DNA of 64,000 bases from Fimenecus sp900545625 (GTDB lineage Bacteria; Bacillota; Clostridia; Oscillospirales; Acutalibacteraceae), in contig OZ007023.1 in the NCBI GenBank assembly GCA_963931525.1, positions 1,922,001 through 1,986,000 of the forward strand. The letters are read 5' to 3'. Position numbers and translations under genes: made by a program. The notes beneath the pieces are model-generated. The model did no database searches. It was given only the letters and a program-made list of their open reading frames with translations, and had not been told where the DNA came from. Below, one piece after another: positions 51,030-59,428 of this stretch (position 1 is its first letter; every line of letters starts with the position of its first letter).

Positions 51030-51540
51030 GTATACATTCCAACAGGAAAACGCGGATTTTTCCCGTATTTTGCAGGGTTGCAAGCCATATGCCGCAGCGT
51101 ATGTGAAAGGATCTGCGGCGTACCCGCTCATCGGTGGACGCATTCTGTTTTACCCTGCGGGCGACCGCGGCGTACTTGTTGTCAGCAATGTACGCGGGCT
51201 GCCCGTGGATGACATGGCATGCGGCGCGCGGTTTTTCGGCATGCACATCCATGAAAAAGGAGACTGCCGCCCGTCGGACGGTGAAGCCTTTTCCGGTGCG
51301 GGCGTGCATTATAACCCGTCAGACTGTGCACATCCCGCGCATGCCGGCGACCTGCCGCCCCTGTTTGCCAACGCCCGCGGCAAGGCGTGGAGCGCCGTGC
51401 TTTTCGACCGTTTTTCCGTTTCGGAGATCATCGGGAAGAGCGTGATTATTCATAAAAAACCCGACGACTTTACAACACAGCCGTCGGGAAACGCAGGCGC
51501 ACGCATTGCCTGCGGTACGATCATAAAAGCGCACCGGTGA
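51028..51540 (+). CDS. sodC: Cu/Zn superoxide dismutase family protein, no signal peptide
   Basis: The 170-residue product has the complete Cu/Zn SOD metal site. Copper ligands are the two His of GMHIHEKGDC, the bridging His of GVHYNP and the late His of VIIHKKPDD. Zinc ligands are in HPAHAGDLPPL. The disulfide-forming cysteines and the guiding Arg in GNAGARIACG are also present. There is no signal peptide or lipobox, unlike most bacterial SodC, so it appears cytosolic. TTG at 51028 is chosen: GGAGGTGA sits five bases upstream, while the GTG at 51019 overlaps that site. It converges with the araC gene with no gap. Confidence 0.85.
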   Translation: MYTFQQENADFSRILQGCKPYAAAYVKGSAAYPLIGGRILFYPAGDRGVLVVSNVRGLPVDDMACGARFFGMHIHEKGDCRPSDGEAFSGAGVHYNPSDCAHPAHAGDLPPLFANARGKAWSAVLFDRFSVSEIIGKSVIIHKKPDDFTTQPSGNAGARIACGTIIKAHR

Positions 51541-52371
51541 TCAAAGCTCCTTGCGGTATTTCAAGGGCGAAACGCCGTACAGCTTTTTGAACGCCTTGGA
51601 AAAAACCAGCGGGTCGCGGTAACCGCAGGAATAGGAAATATCCTCGATCGAGTAATTTGTCGCCTGTAACAGCTCGCAAGCGCGTTCCAGGCGGAAATTG
51701 CTCAAATATTTTTGCGGCGAGATTCCCAAATGCTCCTGAAACAACGTGAACAGATAGCTGCGGTTGAGACCCACATACTCGGAAACATCCGAAACATTGA
51801 TACCGTTGGAATAGTTATCGCGAATGAAGGCGATCGCTTTTTTGATATAATAATTCTGCCTGCCGCTTTCTTCCGCTTTTTTGCCGCGGCCGGTCACCTC
51901 AGCGCTGATGACAGAAAAAAAGCGGCAGAAAAGCCCCTGCAAAGCGAATTCATTGTCTAACCCTGAGTGGTTGCACTTGAGCATCTCGGTGACGATCTGC
52001 TTAAGCGCAAAGCCGTTGCGTATACGGAACACGGGTTTTTTCACACCGAGCAGCTTCATTTCGCGAAGGTACTCCTCCGCCATGTCGCCGTCGAAGCCGA
52101 CCCAAAGATAGCTCCATGGGTCATCCGCATCTGCGCGGTAATATGCGCGTTCATCCGGGCAGATCAGAAACGCTTCCCCGCGCGTAACGGTGTATTGGCG
52201 GTCATCCGTACCGAATACACCGGAACCGCTCAGCACATAGTACAGGACATAGTGATTCTTGACCGCCGGGCCGAACCCCTGCCCCGCGTCGCTTTCCTCA
52301 TAGCCGCAATTACAAAACCGAAAATCACGGAATTTGACGCCGCCCGATTTGATTTGACATGCATTTTCCAA
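51541..52371 (-). CDS. AraC family transcriptional regulator
   Basis: The 276-residue protein has an N-terminal cupin sensor domain (HYVLYYVLSGSGVFGTDDRQYTV-type barrel, about 40-70) and a C-terminal double helix-turn-helix (about 180-276; NVSDVSEYVGLNRSYLFTLFQEH and IEDISYSCGYRDPLVFSKAFKKLYGVSPLKYR). This layout is typical of carbohydrate-responsive activators. The start is probably TTG at 52371, six bases after GAGGGA; a TTG 33 bases upstream lacks a site. It lies after the terminator of the GPH-type transporter gene, a likely target, and its stop abuts that of sodC. Confidence 0.85.
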   Translation of the reverse strand: MENACQIKSGGVKFRDFRFCNCGYEESDAGQGFGPAVKNHYVLYYVLSGSGVFGTDDRQYTVTRGEAFLICPDERAYYRADADDPWSYLWVGFDGDMAEEYLREMKLLGVKKPVFRIRNGFALKQIVTEMLKCNHSGLDNEFALQGLFCRFFSVISAEVTGRGKKAEESGRQNYYIKKAIAFIRDNYSNGINVSDVSEYVGLNRSYLFTLFQEHLGISPQKYLSNFRLERACELLQATNYSIEDISYSCGYRDPLVFSKAFKKLYGVSPLKYRKEL

Positions 52372-52422
52372 GACGGTTCCCTCATTTTCCCCGAAAAAGG
52401 ACAAATTGCTTTATAATGGATT

Positions 52423-52451
52423 AGAATACCATAATTCTTTCCTTATTTCAA
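52423..52451 (-). promoter_or_regulatory. Promoter for the araC gene
   Basis: On the minus strand TTGAAA (52451-52446), 17 bases, then TATTCT (52428-52423), about 50 bases before the TTG start. Confidence 0.6.
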
Positions 52452-52505
52452 GCGCGAGTTGTAGAATTTTACCAAATCCGCGCAGCTTTCTGTTTTCGCC
52501 TGCGC

Positions 52506-52540
52506 AAAAACGGACAGCCTCCGAAGAGACTGTCCGTTTT
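52506..52540 (-). terminator. Intrinsic terminator after the transporter gene
   Basis: On the minus strand AAAACGGACAG (52540-52530) pairs with CTGTCCGTTTTT (52517-52506), with a 12-base loop and a T run. It lies 11 bases past the stop. Confidence 0.85.
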
Positions 52541-52551
52541 GAACATATGAC

Positions 52552-54996
52552 TTATTTGCCGCCTTTATCTTTTTTCTTTTCCGCTTTCTTTGCGGCTTTT
52601 TCGGCGGCGCGCTGAGCTTTGAGCTGTGCGGCGTACGCCTTTTCTTCCTGCTTCTGGCGCTCGGCTTCCGCAGCGGCCTGTGCCAAAGCTTCTTCATGGC
52701 GGACTTTCGCGTCGTCATACATGGCTGCGATCTCTTCAAAGCGGTCGTAATTTTCCGCCTGCGTCAAGAGCTTTTTCGCATCAATGTAGGGCTTTGCAGC
52801 GCGGGTATACAGCGCGTTCTCGTCGCCCGCCTTTTTGATCTCGGCGTCGAGCACCTTCTTTTCCGCCTTGGCGGCTTTGATATCCGCTTTCAGGGAATTG
52901 ACTTCCGCCTGATTCTTCTGCTTCTTCGCGTCATAATACGCCTTGTAAAGCGACTCGATCTTTTCGTTCAGCGCATCCTCGCGGGCAAACAGCGATTCAA
53001 ACACGGAAACGTCGAATTCCTGAATGCCGTCGGGGAATTTACGAAGCGCAGTACGGCGGGCAAATGCGGCGTCACGCGCGCGCTGGATCTCCGCCTTGCG
53101 GTATGCCTTTTCTTTCTCCGTCGCTTTCGGCAGCGCTCTTGCGCGCTTAACAGCCTGCGGGTCAAAGTTATAGATGAAGTCATAGCCCATTTCCACAGCC
53201 TGTTTGGCTTCCTCAAGCTGCGCCTGACCCTCAACCGTCGTAAAGCGGTTCATTTCATCCATGACGATCTTGGAGATCTCGATCATGCGGTTGTATTCCA
53301 TCGCATCGCGATACGCTTTTTTGGCGGCTTTCTTTTCCGCCTTGCTCTTCGCCGCCTTGATATCACGCTTGGTGATCTCCTTGGGCGCAGCGCTTGCATA
53401 GGTCTCCGCTTCACGGATGGTGTCAATGGTGGAAACGATGTCCTTATCCTGCAAAACACCGTTGCCGTAATCCTCAAACATGGCGCGGATCTGCAGCACC
53501 TTGATCATGCCGCGCTGCTTCGTTTCGGACAGGTCGTAGAAGAAGTACGGGATGACGTTCATGAATGCGCCGACGACCGAAAGCAGGATGAGCACAAGCA
53601 TGATGTTGTCGAAGATCTCATCCACATACAAAACGTTATACATGTTGGTGAGATCCAGACCCGGATCATTTGCATTTTGAATGATCTCGGGCAGGTTGGC
53701 TTGCAGCGTTGCCTCATTGATACCCATTTCGGAATACACGAACGGGATGACGCTGCTCGTTGCCATCGTCACGATCTGACCGATAAGCCCCACCGTAGAA
53801 AACATACCGTCGATGCGCTCGCCGGTCACATACTGCTGGTAGTCGCGGATATCCGCATCGATAGAGGGCGTTAAAATGTGTGCAAACGCACCGACCACAC
53901 CGTTAGCAAACAGGCAGACAAGCACCACCCAGATCATGTGTGCGGGCTCTGCCGCAATGACAGGATACATGGCGGCAATGAAGATAATATTTAAGAAGTT
54001 GGTCGTGATAAGCACACGCTTTTTCCCGTAACGACGGATGGCAAAGGGCGCAAACAGCATGCCCCAGAACGAAGCGTTTCCGTAGATCAACCCGATGATC
54101 GTAAACTCACCGGCGGAAGCCGCGTGCTTATACTGATAGAGCCAGTTAAGGATAACGCTGTAGGAGCTTTCCAGGAAGCCGATCCAGCCGGCAAGAGAGA
54201 TGATCCAGAAATACTTGTTTTTGGCGACCGAGCGCAGCGCATCGATGAATTTGATCTGGATGACGTGCGTCTTCGCCTGTACGATCTTTTCCTGCGTGTT
54301 GGCATACACCATGATCGACATCAAAATGCCGACGATCGCCATGGGCGGATAGGCAATGCGGTACAGGCGCATATTCGTAAGACTGCCGCCCGTGATCAGC
54401 TGTGCAAGCAGCGGCATGATCGCCGTCGCGATGGACGGTGCGATGGAATACACGATGGACTTGAACGCGGCAACGTCCGCGCGCTCCTGTGTGTTCGGCG
54501 AAAGAACCTTGATCAGGTTCTCATACGCCTCATAAAAGAACTGATAGAAAAACTGGAAGCCAAAGTTGAAGAGAAGGATGATGACCGCCTTGGCGACCTG
54601 ACTTTCAATTTTTTCATACGGAACCCAAACCATCCCGATGGCGAGGATCGCCGTCGGAATACCCATGGAAATGAGATACGGGCGGTATTTGCCCTTCTTG
54701 TTGCGGACGTTATCGATGATGTATGCACGAATGGCTGTGCACGGGAAGCCCGCGATGATCGCGATAACATAAATGATATAAATCAGACGTGCATCCAAGC
54801 CGATGGCGCTGCCGATGATGAAGTTGTTGACCGAAAGGAACAACTGCTGGACAACGTAAATCAGGAAATATGCACCGATACCGCCGAACGAGTAGGCACA
54901 GATCTCTTTATACGTCATGTACCTGCCCAAAGGCGGCGTTTTCCAATACGTTGGGACTTTGACGGCAAAGTCCTTGACTTTTTCGACTACATTCAT
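52552..54996 (-). CDS. GPH-type (glycoside-pentoside-hexuronide) MFS symporter with a 328-residue charged cytosolic tail
   Basis: Residues 1 to about 486 form an MFS transporter of the GPH/MelB type: TPPLGRYMTYKEICAYSFGGIGAYF at the start, the DNVRNKKGKYRPYLISMGIP loop after helix 2, and DADIRDYQQYVTGERIDGMFS near residue 395. The last 328 residues are hydrophilic, rich in Lys, Ala and Glu, and predicted as long helices or coiled coil (for example AAKSKAEKKAAKKAY). Ordinary GPH transporters end near residue 450-500. ATG at 54996 has AGGAGG eight bases upstream. It is transcribed alone, next to an AraC regulator, and probably imports a sugar or glycoside. Confidence 0.85.
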   Translation of the reverse strand: MNVVEKVKDFAVKVPTYWKTPPLGRYMTYKEICAYSFGGIGAYFLIYVVQQLFLSVNNFIIGSAIGLDARLIYIIYVIAIIAGFPCTAIRAYIIDNVRNKKGKYRPYLISMGIPTAILAIGMVWVPYEKIESQVAKAVIILLFNFGFQFFYQFFYEAYENLIKVLSPNTQERADVAAFKSIVYSIAPSIATAIMPLLAQLITGGSLTNMRLYRIAYPPMAIVGILMSIMVYANTQEKIVQAKTHVIQIKFIDALRSVAKNKYFWIISLAGWIGFLESSYSVILNWLYQYKHAASAGEFTIIGLIYGNASFWGMLFAPFAIRRYGKKRVLITTNFLNIIFIAAMYPVIAAEPAHMIWVVLVCLFANGVVGAFAHILTPSIDADIRDYQQYVTGERIDGMFSTVGLIGQIVTMATSSVIPFVYSEMGINEATLQANLPEIIQNANDPGLDLTNMYNVLYVDEIFDNIMLVLILLSVVGAFMNVIPYFFYDLSETKQRGMIKVLQIRAMFEDYGNGVLQDKDIVSTIDTIREAETYASAAPKEITKRDIKAAKSKAEKKAAKKAYRDAMEYNRMIEISKIVMDEMNRFTTVEGQAQLEEAKQAVEMGYDFIYNFDPQAVKRARALPKATEKEKAYRKAEIQRARDAAFARRTALRKFPDGIQEFDVSVFESLFAREDALNEKIESLYKAYYDAKKQKNQAEVNSLKADIKAAKAEKKVLDAEIKKAGDENALYTRAAKPYIDAKKLLTQAENYDRFEEIAAMYDDAKVRHEEALAQAAAEAERQKQEEKAYAAQLKAQRAAEKAAKKAEKKKDKGGK

Positions 54997-55030
54997 TGGC
55001 ATTGCCTCCTGCGTTTTCAGTAACTATATG

Positions 55031-55059
55031 ATTTTAACATTCCGCTTCGTTTTTTTCAA
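55031..55059 (-). promoter_or_regulatory. Promoter for the GPH-type transporter
   Basis: On the minus strand TTGAAA (55059-55054), 17 bases, then TAAAAT (55036-55031), 35 bases before the ATG. Confidence 0.7.
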
Positions 55060-55213
55060 CAGAAAAAATTAGAATTCACCCAAGATTGCAGACAAAACGC
55101 AAAGAATCGTGAAAACCACCAAAAAAAATGATGAAAAATCTGCAAACTGTCCACTTGCTTTTTCCCCGCGATTTGTTCTCGCTGCGCCTTTTACGGCTTT
55201 TTGCCGTGGGGGA

Positions 55214-55242
55214 TTGACGGGACACACGCCGCGCTTTACAAT
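55214..55242 (+). promoter_or_regulatory. Promoter for the GNAT gene
   Basis: TTGACG (55214-55219), 17 bases, then TACAAT (55237-55242), 30 bases before the ATG at 55272. The 275-base gap with the transporter also has the oppositely directed promoter; no further feature is seen in it. Confidence 0.75.
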
Positions 55243-55271
55243 GAACGAAGAAAATGAAACGGAGGAACAAG

Positions 55272-55781
55272 ATGCAGATAGAGGTACGTGCGCATAAAAA
55301 GGCGGACATCCCCGCCATGTGCGCGATTTGGAATGAAGTGGTGGAAAGCGGAGACGCCTTCCCGCAGACCGAAACACTGGACAAATCTGCGGGCGAGCGG
55401 TTTTTCGGGGAGCAGTCGTATTGCGGCGTCGCGGTGGACACCGCAACGGGTGAGCTTGCGGGACTTTATATTTTGCACCCAAATAACGTCGGGCGCTGCG
55501 GGCACATCTGCAACGCGAGCTATGCCGTGCGCGCTGCAGCCCGCGGGAAAGGTGTAGGCGAGCTTTTGGTACGTGACTGCATTGTGCAGGCACAGCGCTT
55601 AGGCTTTCGCATTTTACAGTTCAACGCCGTGGTCAAAACCAACACGGCGGCACGGCATTTGTATGAAAAATTGGGCTTTGTGCCGCTTGGGGAGATCCCC
55701 GGCGGGTTTCACATGCCCGAAGGACGGTACGAGAGCATCATTCCCTACTACCTGCCGCTGACGGAAGAGAAATCACGGTAA
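55272..55781 (+). CDS. GNAT family N-acetyltransferase
   Basis: The 169-residue protein begins MQIEVRAHKKADIPAMCAIWNEVVESGDAFP and has the acetyl-CoA loop VRAAARGKGVGELLVRDCI near residue 92 (R/Q-x-x-G-x-G/A form), then FNAVVKTNTAARHLYEKLGFVPLGEIPGGF, the usual C-terminal strand and helix. The FVPLG-IPGGFHMPEGRYE ending resembles phosphinothricin/amino-acid N-acetyltransferases, so an amino acid or small amine is a likely substrate. GGAGG precedes the ATG. It has its own promoter, and cca follows with a separate one. Confidence 0.87.
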   Translation: MQIEVRAHKKADIPAMCAIWNEVVESGDAFPQTETLDKSAGERFFGEQSYCGVAVDTATGELAGLYILHPNNVGRCGHICNASYAVRAAARGKGVGELLVRDCIVQAQRLGFRILQFNAVVKTNTAARHLYEKLGFVPLGEIPGGFHMPEGRYESIIPYYLPLTEEKSR

Positions 55782-55812
55782 AGCATCCGAAACGGATCGC
55801 TGCTTTGAAGCA

Positions 55813-55841
55813 TTGATTTCGAGAAAAGAATCTGCTACAAT
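55813..55841 (+). promoter_or_regulatory. Promoter for cca
   Basis: TTGATT (55813-55818), 17 bases, then TACAAT (55836-55841), 39 bases before the cca ATG. Confidence 0.7.
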
Positions 55842-55880
55842 GCGAATGAAACTTTACCGCTTTAGAAAGGAGGCGGCGGG

Positions 55881-57212
55881 ATGCAGATCAATGCGCCGAA
55901 ACAGGTTCGCACGGCGCTGCAAAGGCTTATGGCAAGCGGATTTGAAGCCTTTGCCGTGGGCGGATGCGTGCGCGACAGTTTGCTTGGGACAACCCCTGAG
56001 GACTGGGATATTACGACCGCCGCGCTCCCCGAGGAGGTTGAGACGGTCTTTTCAGATTTCCGCCTTGTTGAAACGGGGCTGCGTCACGGCACGGTGACCG
56101 TGCTTTTGGACGGCATGTCTTTGGAGATCACCACCTACCGCATAGACGGCGATTACAAGGATGCGCGCCATCCGCAAAGCGTGACCTTTTCGCGAAATTT
56201 GCGCGAGGATCTTGCGCGGCGCGATTTTACGGTCAACACGCTTTGCTGGAATGCGCAAAGCGGTGTGGTCGATCTTTTTGACGGCTTAAAGGATCTAAAC
56301 GACGGCGTGCTGCGCGCTGTCGGCGATCCGGAGCGGCGATTTCGCGAGGATGCGCTGCGCATTTTGCGCGGAGTCCGCTTCGCTGCGACGCTTGGATTTT
56401 CGGTGGAGCCAAAGACCGCCGACGCGATCTTGAACACCCGCACGCTCTTGGCGCGCATTGCCGTCGAGCGTATCCGCGAAGAATTTACAAAGCTGTTATG
56501 CGGCAAGCATGCCGGGGCAGCCATAGACCGTTTTTCCCCGGTTTTAGAGGTGTTTTTGCCGGAACTCTCCGCGCTCATCGGCTGCGAGCAAAACACGCCG
56601 TACCATTGCTACGACGTGTTTCACCACACGCTCGCCGCGCTGGACGCCGCACCACAGGAGGAAGAACTGCGCCTTTGCATGTTCTTCCACGATTTCGGCA
56701 AGCCCGCCTGCCGCCGTGTAGACGAAAACGGCGTTGCGCATTTCAAGGGACATGCCGCCGTCAGTGCAAGATTGACCGAACAGATCCTGCGGCGGCTGCG
56801 CTTCTCGAACAAAACCGTGCGGCATGTAACGCGGCTTGTAGAGATCCACGATACAAAAGCCCCGCCGGGTCGCTTGCAGGCAAAAAAGCTGCTGGCAAGC
56901 CTCGGCGAGGAAGACTACCGCGCATTGATCGCGATCAAGCGCGCCGATTGCCGCGGAAAAGCCCAGCCGCACGCCATCGACGGGAAACTCGCCAATATGG
57001 AACGCTTCCTTACGGAGATTTTGGAAAACGGCGATTGCGTTTCTCTGCATTCGCTTGCCGTTAACGGCGATGATTTGCTTGCTGCCGGCGTACCGGCGGG
57101 CGCAGGACTGCGCAAAACGCTTGATTGGCTGCTGGACGTCGTGATCGAGGAGCGCTGCCCAAACGAAAAAGGCGCTTTGCTGTCGTTTTGGACAGAAAAC
57201 GCCTCTTCATAA
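55881..57212 (+). CDS. cca: CCA tRNA nucleotidyltransferase with HD domain
   Basis: Cca adds or repairs the 3' CCA of tRNAs. The 443-residue enzyme has the class II nucleotidyltransferase signature FAVGGCVRDSLLG near residue 23 and the metal-binding EDWDITT near residue 40. RRDFTVNTLCWN and DGLKDLNDGVLRAVGDPERRFREDALRILRGVRFA-type motifs follow (residues about 110-165). An HD domain (YHCYDVFHHTLAAL and MFFHDFGKP, about 240-275) may remove 2'-3' cyclic phosphates. AAAGGAGG precedes the ATG. It converges with the phosphatase gene, 15 bases apart. Confidence 0.94.
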   Translation: MQINAPKQVRTALQRLMASGFEAFAVGGCVRDSLLGTTPEDWDITTAALPEEVETVFSDFRLVETGLRHGTVTVLLDGMSLEITTYRIDGDYKDARHPQSVTFSRNLREDLARRDFTVNTLCWNAQSGVVDLFDGLKDLNDGVLRAVGDPERRFREDALRILRGVRFAATLGFSVEPKTADAILNTRTLLARIAVERIREEFTKLLCGKHAGAAIDRFSPVLEVFLPELSALIGCEQNTPYHCYDVFHHTLAALDAAPQEEELRLCMFFHDFGKPACRRVDENGVAHFKGHAAVSARLTEQILRRLRFSNKTVRHVTRLVEIHDTKAPPGRLQAKKLLASLGEEDYRALIAIKRADCRGKAQPHAIDGKLANMERFLTEILENGDCVSLHSLAVNGDDLLAAGVPAGAGLRKTLDWLLDVVIEERCPNEKGALLSFWTENASS

Positions 57213-57227
57213 ATCTGTATGGTTCAA

Positions 57228-58124
57228 TTAGCCTTCGATCGGCTGATTGCACGCGATGAAAGTCATACGATCATACATCTGCTGCGTACCGTGTCCGCGG
57301 GCATGTCCGCCGTGGTCGGAGGTGATGAGCACGAGCCAATCCTCTTTTTCGTAGGTCGGGCGCGCGCGCACCTCTTCCATCAAGCGATACGCCAGATTGT
57401 CCAAATGCATGACCCCTGCGGCATAGCGGTAATTCTGCGCGCCGAAGCCCGTGGTATGGCCATTATAATCCGGCGATTCAAAGATCCCGAAAATACAGTC
57501 GGTGTCGCCCGCGATATGTTCGGAAAAGGCTTGCGCAAGCGCCGCGTCATCCGCATATTTTCGAAAACAAAGCGGCAGTTTTTTCTCTTCCGCCATGCGT
57601 ATTTCTTCTTTATAGGTGATCGTAAAATGGTCCGCCCACTCCGCAAGGAAGGCGGCTTTTTTCCCGCTTTCCGCAAGGTTGCGCAAGACGGTGGGGCAGT
57701 CCGTTTTTAAGGGGACGTGCCGCTTCACGCCGTTGTTGTCGCCCCAAACACCCGTCAGGATCGCCGCCCAGCCCTGCGCGGTGGAGGTCTCCTGCGGGTT
57801 TTCGGGCACGCCGCCCGCGAAGCTCAAATACAGCCCGCCTGCCGCTTTGAGTGCGTTCACCGCGCTGTAAGCCGAGGTAAACAGCTTGCCCGTCACCGCT
57901 TCATCCTCGCTTTTTACGAGCAGGTGCATACTGTCGGCGCGCGCGCCGTCAAAACCGATCAGCAGCGCTTTCGGCGTTTTACCGTTTGGCGAAGCGAAAT
58001 GGCTTTGCACGATTTTTGCAATTATTGTTTGCGGCAGCGCGTTTTTTGTGGTATTATCAAATACGCCGCGCGTATCCAATCTTTGAAGATATGCGGCATC
58101 CCTGCGTTTTTGAAAAAGTCCCAT
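57228..58124 (-). CDS. Type I phosphodiesterase / alkaline-phosphatase superfamily protein
   Basis: The 298-residue protein carries ALLIGFDGARADSMHLL near residue 55 (first metal Asp), the nucleophile region ETSTAQGWAAILTGVWGDNNGVKRH near residue 112, DCIFGIFESPDYNGHTTGFG near residue 210 and the metal-binding SDHGGHARGHG near residue 275. These are the phosphodiesterase/nucleotide pyrophosphatase marks. No signal peptide is present, so it should be cytosolic. ATG at 58124 has AAGGAG nine bases upstream. It is divergent from an OPA-type transporter gene with only 32 bases between the two starts. Confidence 0.82.
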   Translation of the reverse strand: MGLFQKRRDAAYLQRLDTRGVFDNTTKNALPQTIIAKIVQSHFASPNGKTPKALLIGFDGARADSMHLLVKSEDEAVTGKLFTSAYSAVNALKAAGGLYLSFAGGVPENPQETSTAQGWAAILTGVWGDNNGVKRHVPLKTDCPTVLRNLAESGKKAAFLAEWADHFTITYKEEIRMAEEKKLPLCFRKYADDAALAQAFSEHIAGDTDCIFGIFESPDYNGHTTGFGAQNYRYAAGVMHLDNLAYRLMEEVRARPTYEKEDWLVLITSDHGGHARGHGTQQMYDRMTFIACNQPIEG

Positions 58125-58156
58125 TTGAAAATACTCCTTTATTGGGGTCTGCACCC

Positions 58157-59428
58157 ATGATTATGACACAAAAGCATTTCGGTTACAAGAGCAAAAAGGA
58201 TTTTTTGACCCTTGTATTTTGCTGGATGGTATACGCCTCAACATATGTATGCCGTCTGAACTTTTCCGCCGCTACGCCGGAGCTTTCGCGTGAAGGCGTA
58301 TTCACCGAGGGGCAGCTTGCCAATATCTCGTCGGCATTTTTCATTTGCTACGGGCTTGGGCAGCTTATAAGCGGTGTGATCGGCGACAAGCTCGATACGC
58401 GCAGAATGATCTTTACGGGGATGTTTGTTTCCGGGCTTTGCAACCTGGGGCTTTTCTGTACGGAAAGCTACATCGCCTTCCTCCTCTTATGGGGCTTGAA
58501 CGGGGCGGTACAGTCGCTGGTGTGGTCGCCGATCCTGAAAATCGCCTCGGTGAATTTCGATGCGCCTACGCGGGATAAATTCGGCATCCACATGGCGGCA
58601 AGCGTACCGCTCGGCACGCTTTCGAGCTATGGCGTGAGCCTTTTGACACTGTTGTTTTTGCCGTGGCGTTATGTATTTTTAAACTGTGGATTGGTTTCGC
58701 TTGCCGCTTCGCTCGTTTGGATCTTCGGTACGCGGGGCTTGTTCCGTTCTAAGACAGGCCGTGTTGTACAAACGGCTGACAGCTCGTCTGCACGCACGAC
58801 GCTGAACGCGCGCAAAACCTTTTTGCTTATGGCGTCAAGCGGCGCGCTTTTGCTGCTTGTGCCGATCGTCATCCAAGGCACGCTCAAGGACAGCGTCACG
58901 CAATGGGTGCCGACCTTTTTTACCAGCGAATTCGGCTCCAACACGGTATTCTCTCTGGCGCTTACCATGCTGCTGCCCATCATCAACGTAACCGGTGCAT
59001 GGTTTGCCAAAGCGATCAACCGCCGTGTACGCAATGAACCGCTTACTGCCGTCATTTTCTTTGCGATCGCGGCTGTTTTCCTGCTCCTGCTGCGGCTGTT
59101 CGGGAGCAGCAGCCTTGTGCTTTCTTTAGTGAGTATGGCGGTGGTCACAAACTGCATGTTTGCGATCAACGTTATGTATATCACGATCGTTCCCCTGCAT
59201 TTTTCCAAAACCGGACGTGTCAGCACCATAGCGGGTTTTTTAAACGCCGCCGCTTATGTAGGCTGCGGGGCGCTCAACCTGCTTGCCGGCGCGCTTTTAG
59301 AGCGCCGGGACGGCTGGGATCTGCTTTTCTGGATGTGGATCCTGATCGCTGTGATCGCATTGCTGTTCTCCGTCGCCGCTTCGCCCCTTTGGAAACGGTT
59401 TATGCAAAGCGACGACGCGGATGCCTAA
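58157..59428 (+). CDS. MFS transporter, organophosphate:phosphate antiporter (OPA)-like
   Basis: The 423-residue membrane protein has about twelve helices. WMVYASTYVCRLNFSAATPELSREG (helix 1, like the YxxRxNxS segment of GlpT/UhpT-type carriers) and YGLGQLISGVIGDKLDTRRMI (loop 2-3 signature) place it near the organophosphate antiporters. Helix-7 and -11 regions follow (KDSVTQWVPTFF near residue 245). The start is ATG at 58157 or 58163; the ribosome binding site is weak. The neighbouring divergent phosphodiesterase suggests uptake and cleavage of a phosphorylated compound. A terminator hairpin lies just past its stop, inside the converging gene. Confidence 0.8.
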   Translation: MIMTQKHFGYKSKKDFLTLVFCWMVYASTYVCRLNFSAATPELSREGVFTEGQLANISSAFFICYGLGQLISGVIGDKLDTRRMIFTGMFVSGLCNLGLFCTESYIAFLLLWGLNGAVQSLVWSPILKIASVNFDAPTRDKFGIHMAASVPLGTLSSYGVSLLTLLFLPWRYVFLNCGLVSLAASLVWIFGTRGLFRSKTGRVVQTADSSSARTTLNARKTFLLMASSGALLLLVPIVIQGTLKDSVTQWVPTFFTSEFGSNTVFSLALTMLLPIINVTGAWFAKAINRRVRNEPLTAVIFFAIAAVFLLLLRLFGSSSLVLSLVSMAVVTNCMFAINVMYITIVPLHFSKTGRVSTIAGFLNAAAYVGCGALNLLAGALLERRDGWDLLFWMWILIAVIALLFSVAASPLWKRFMQSDDADA

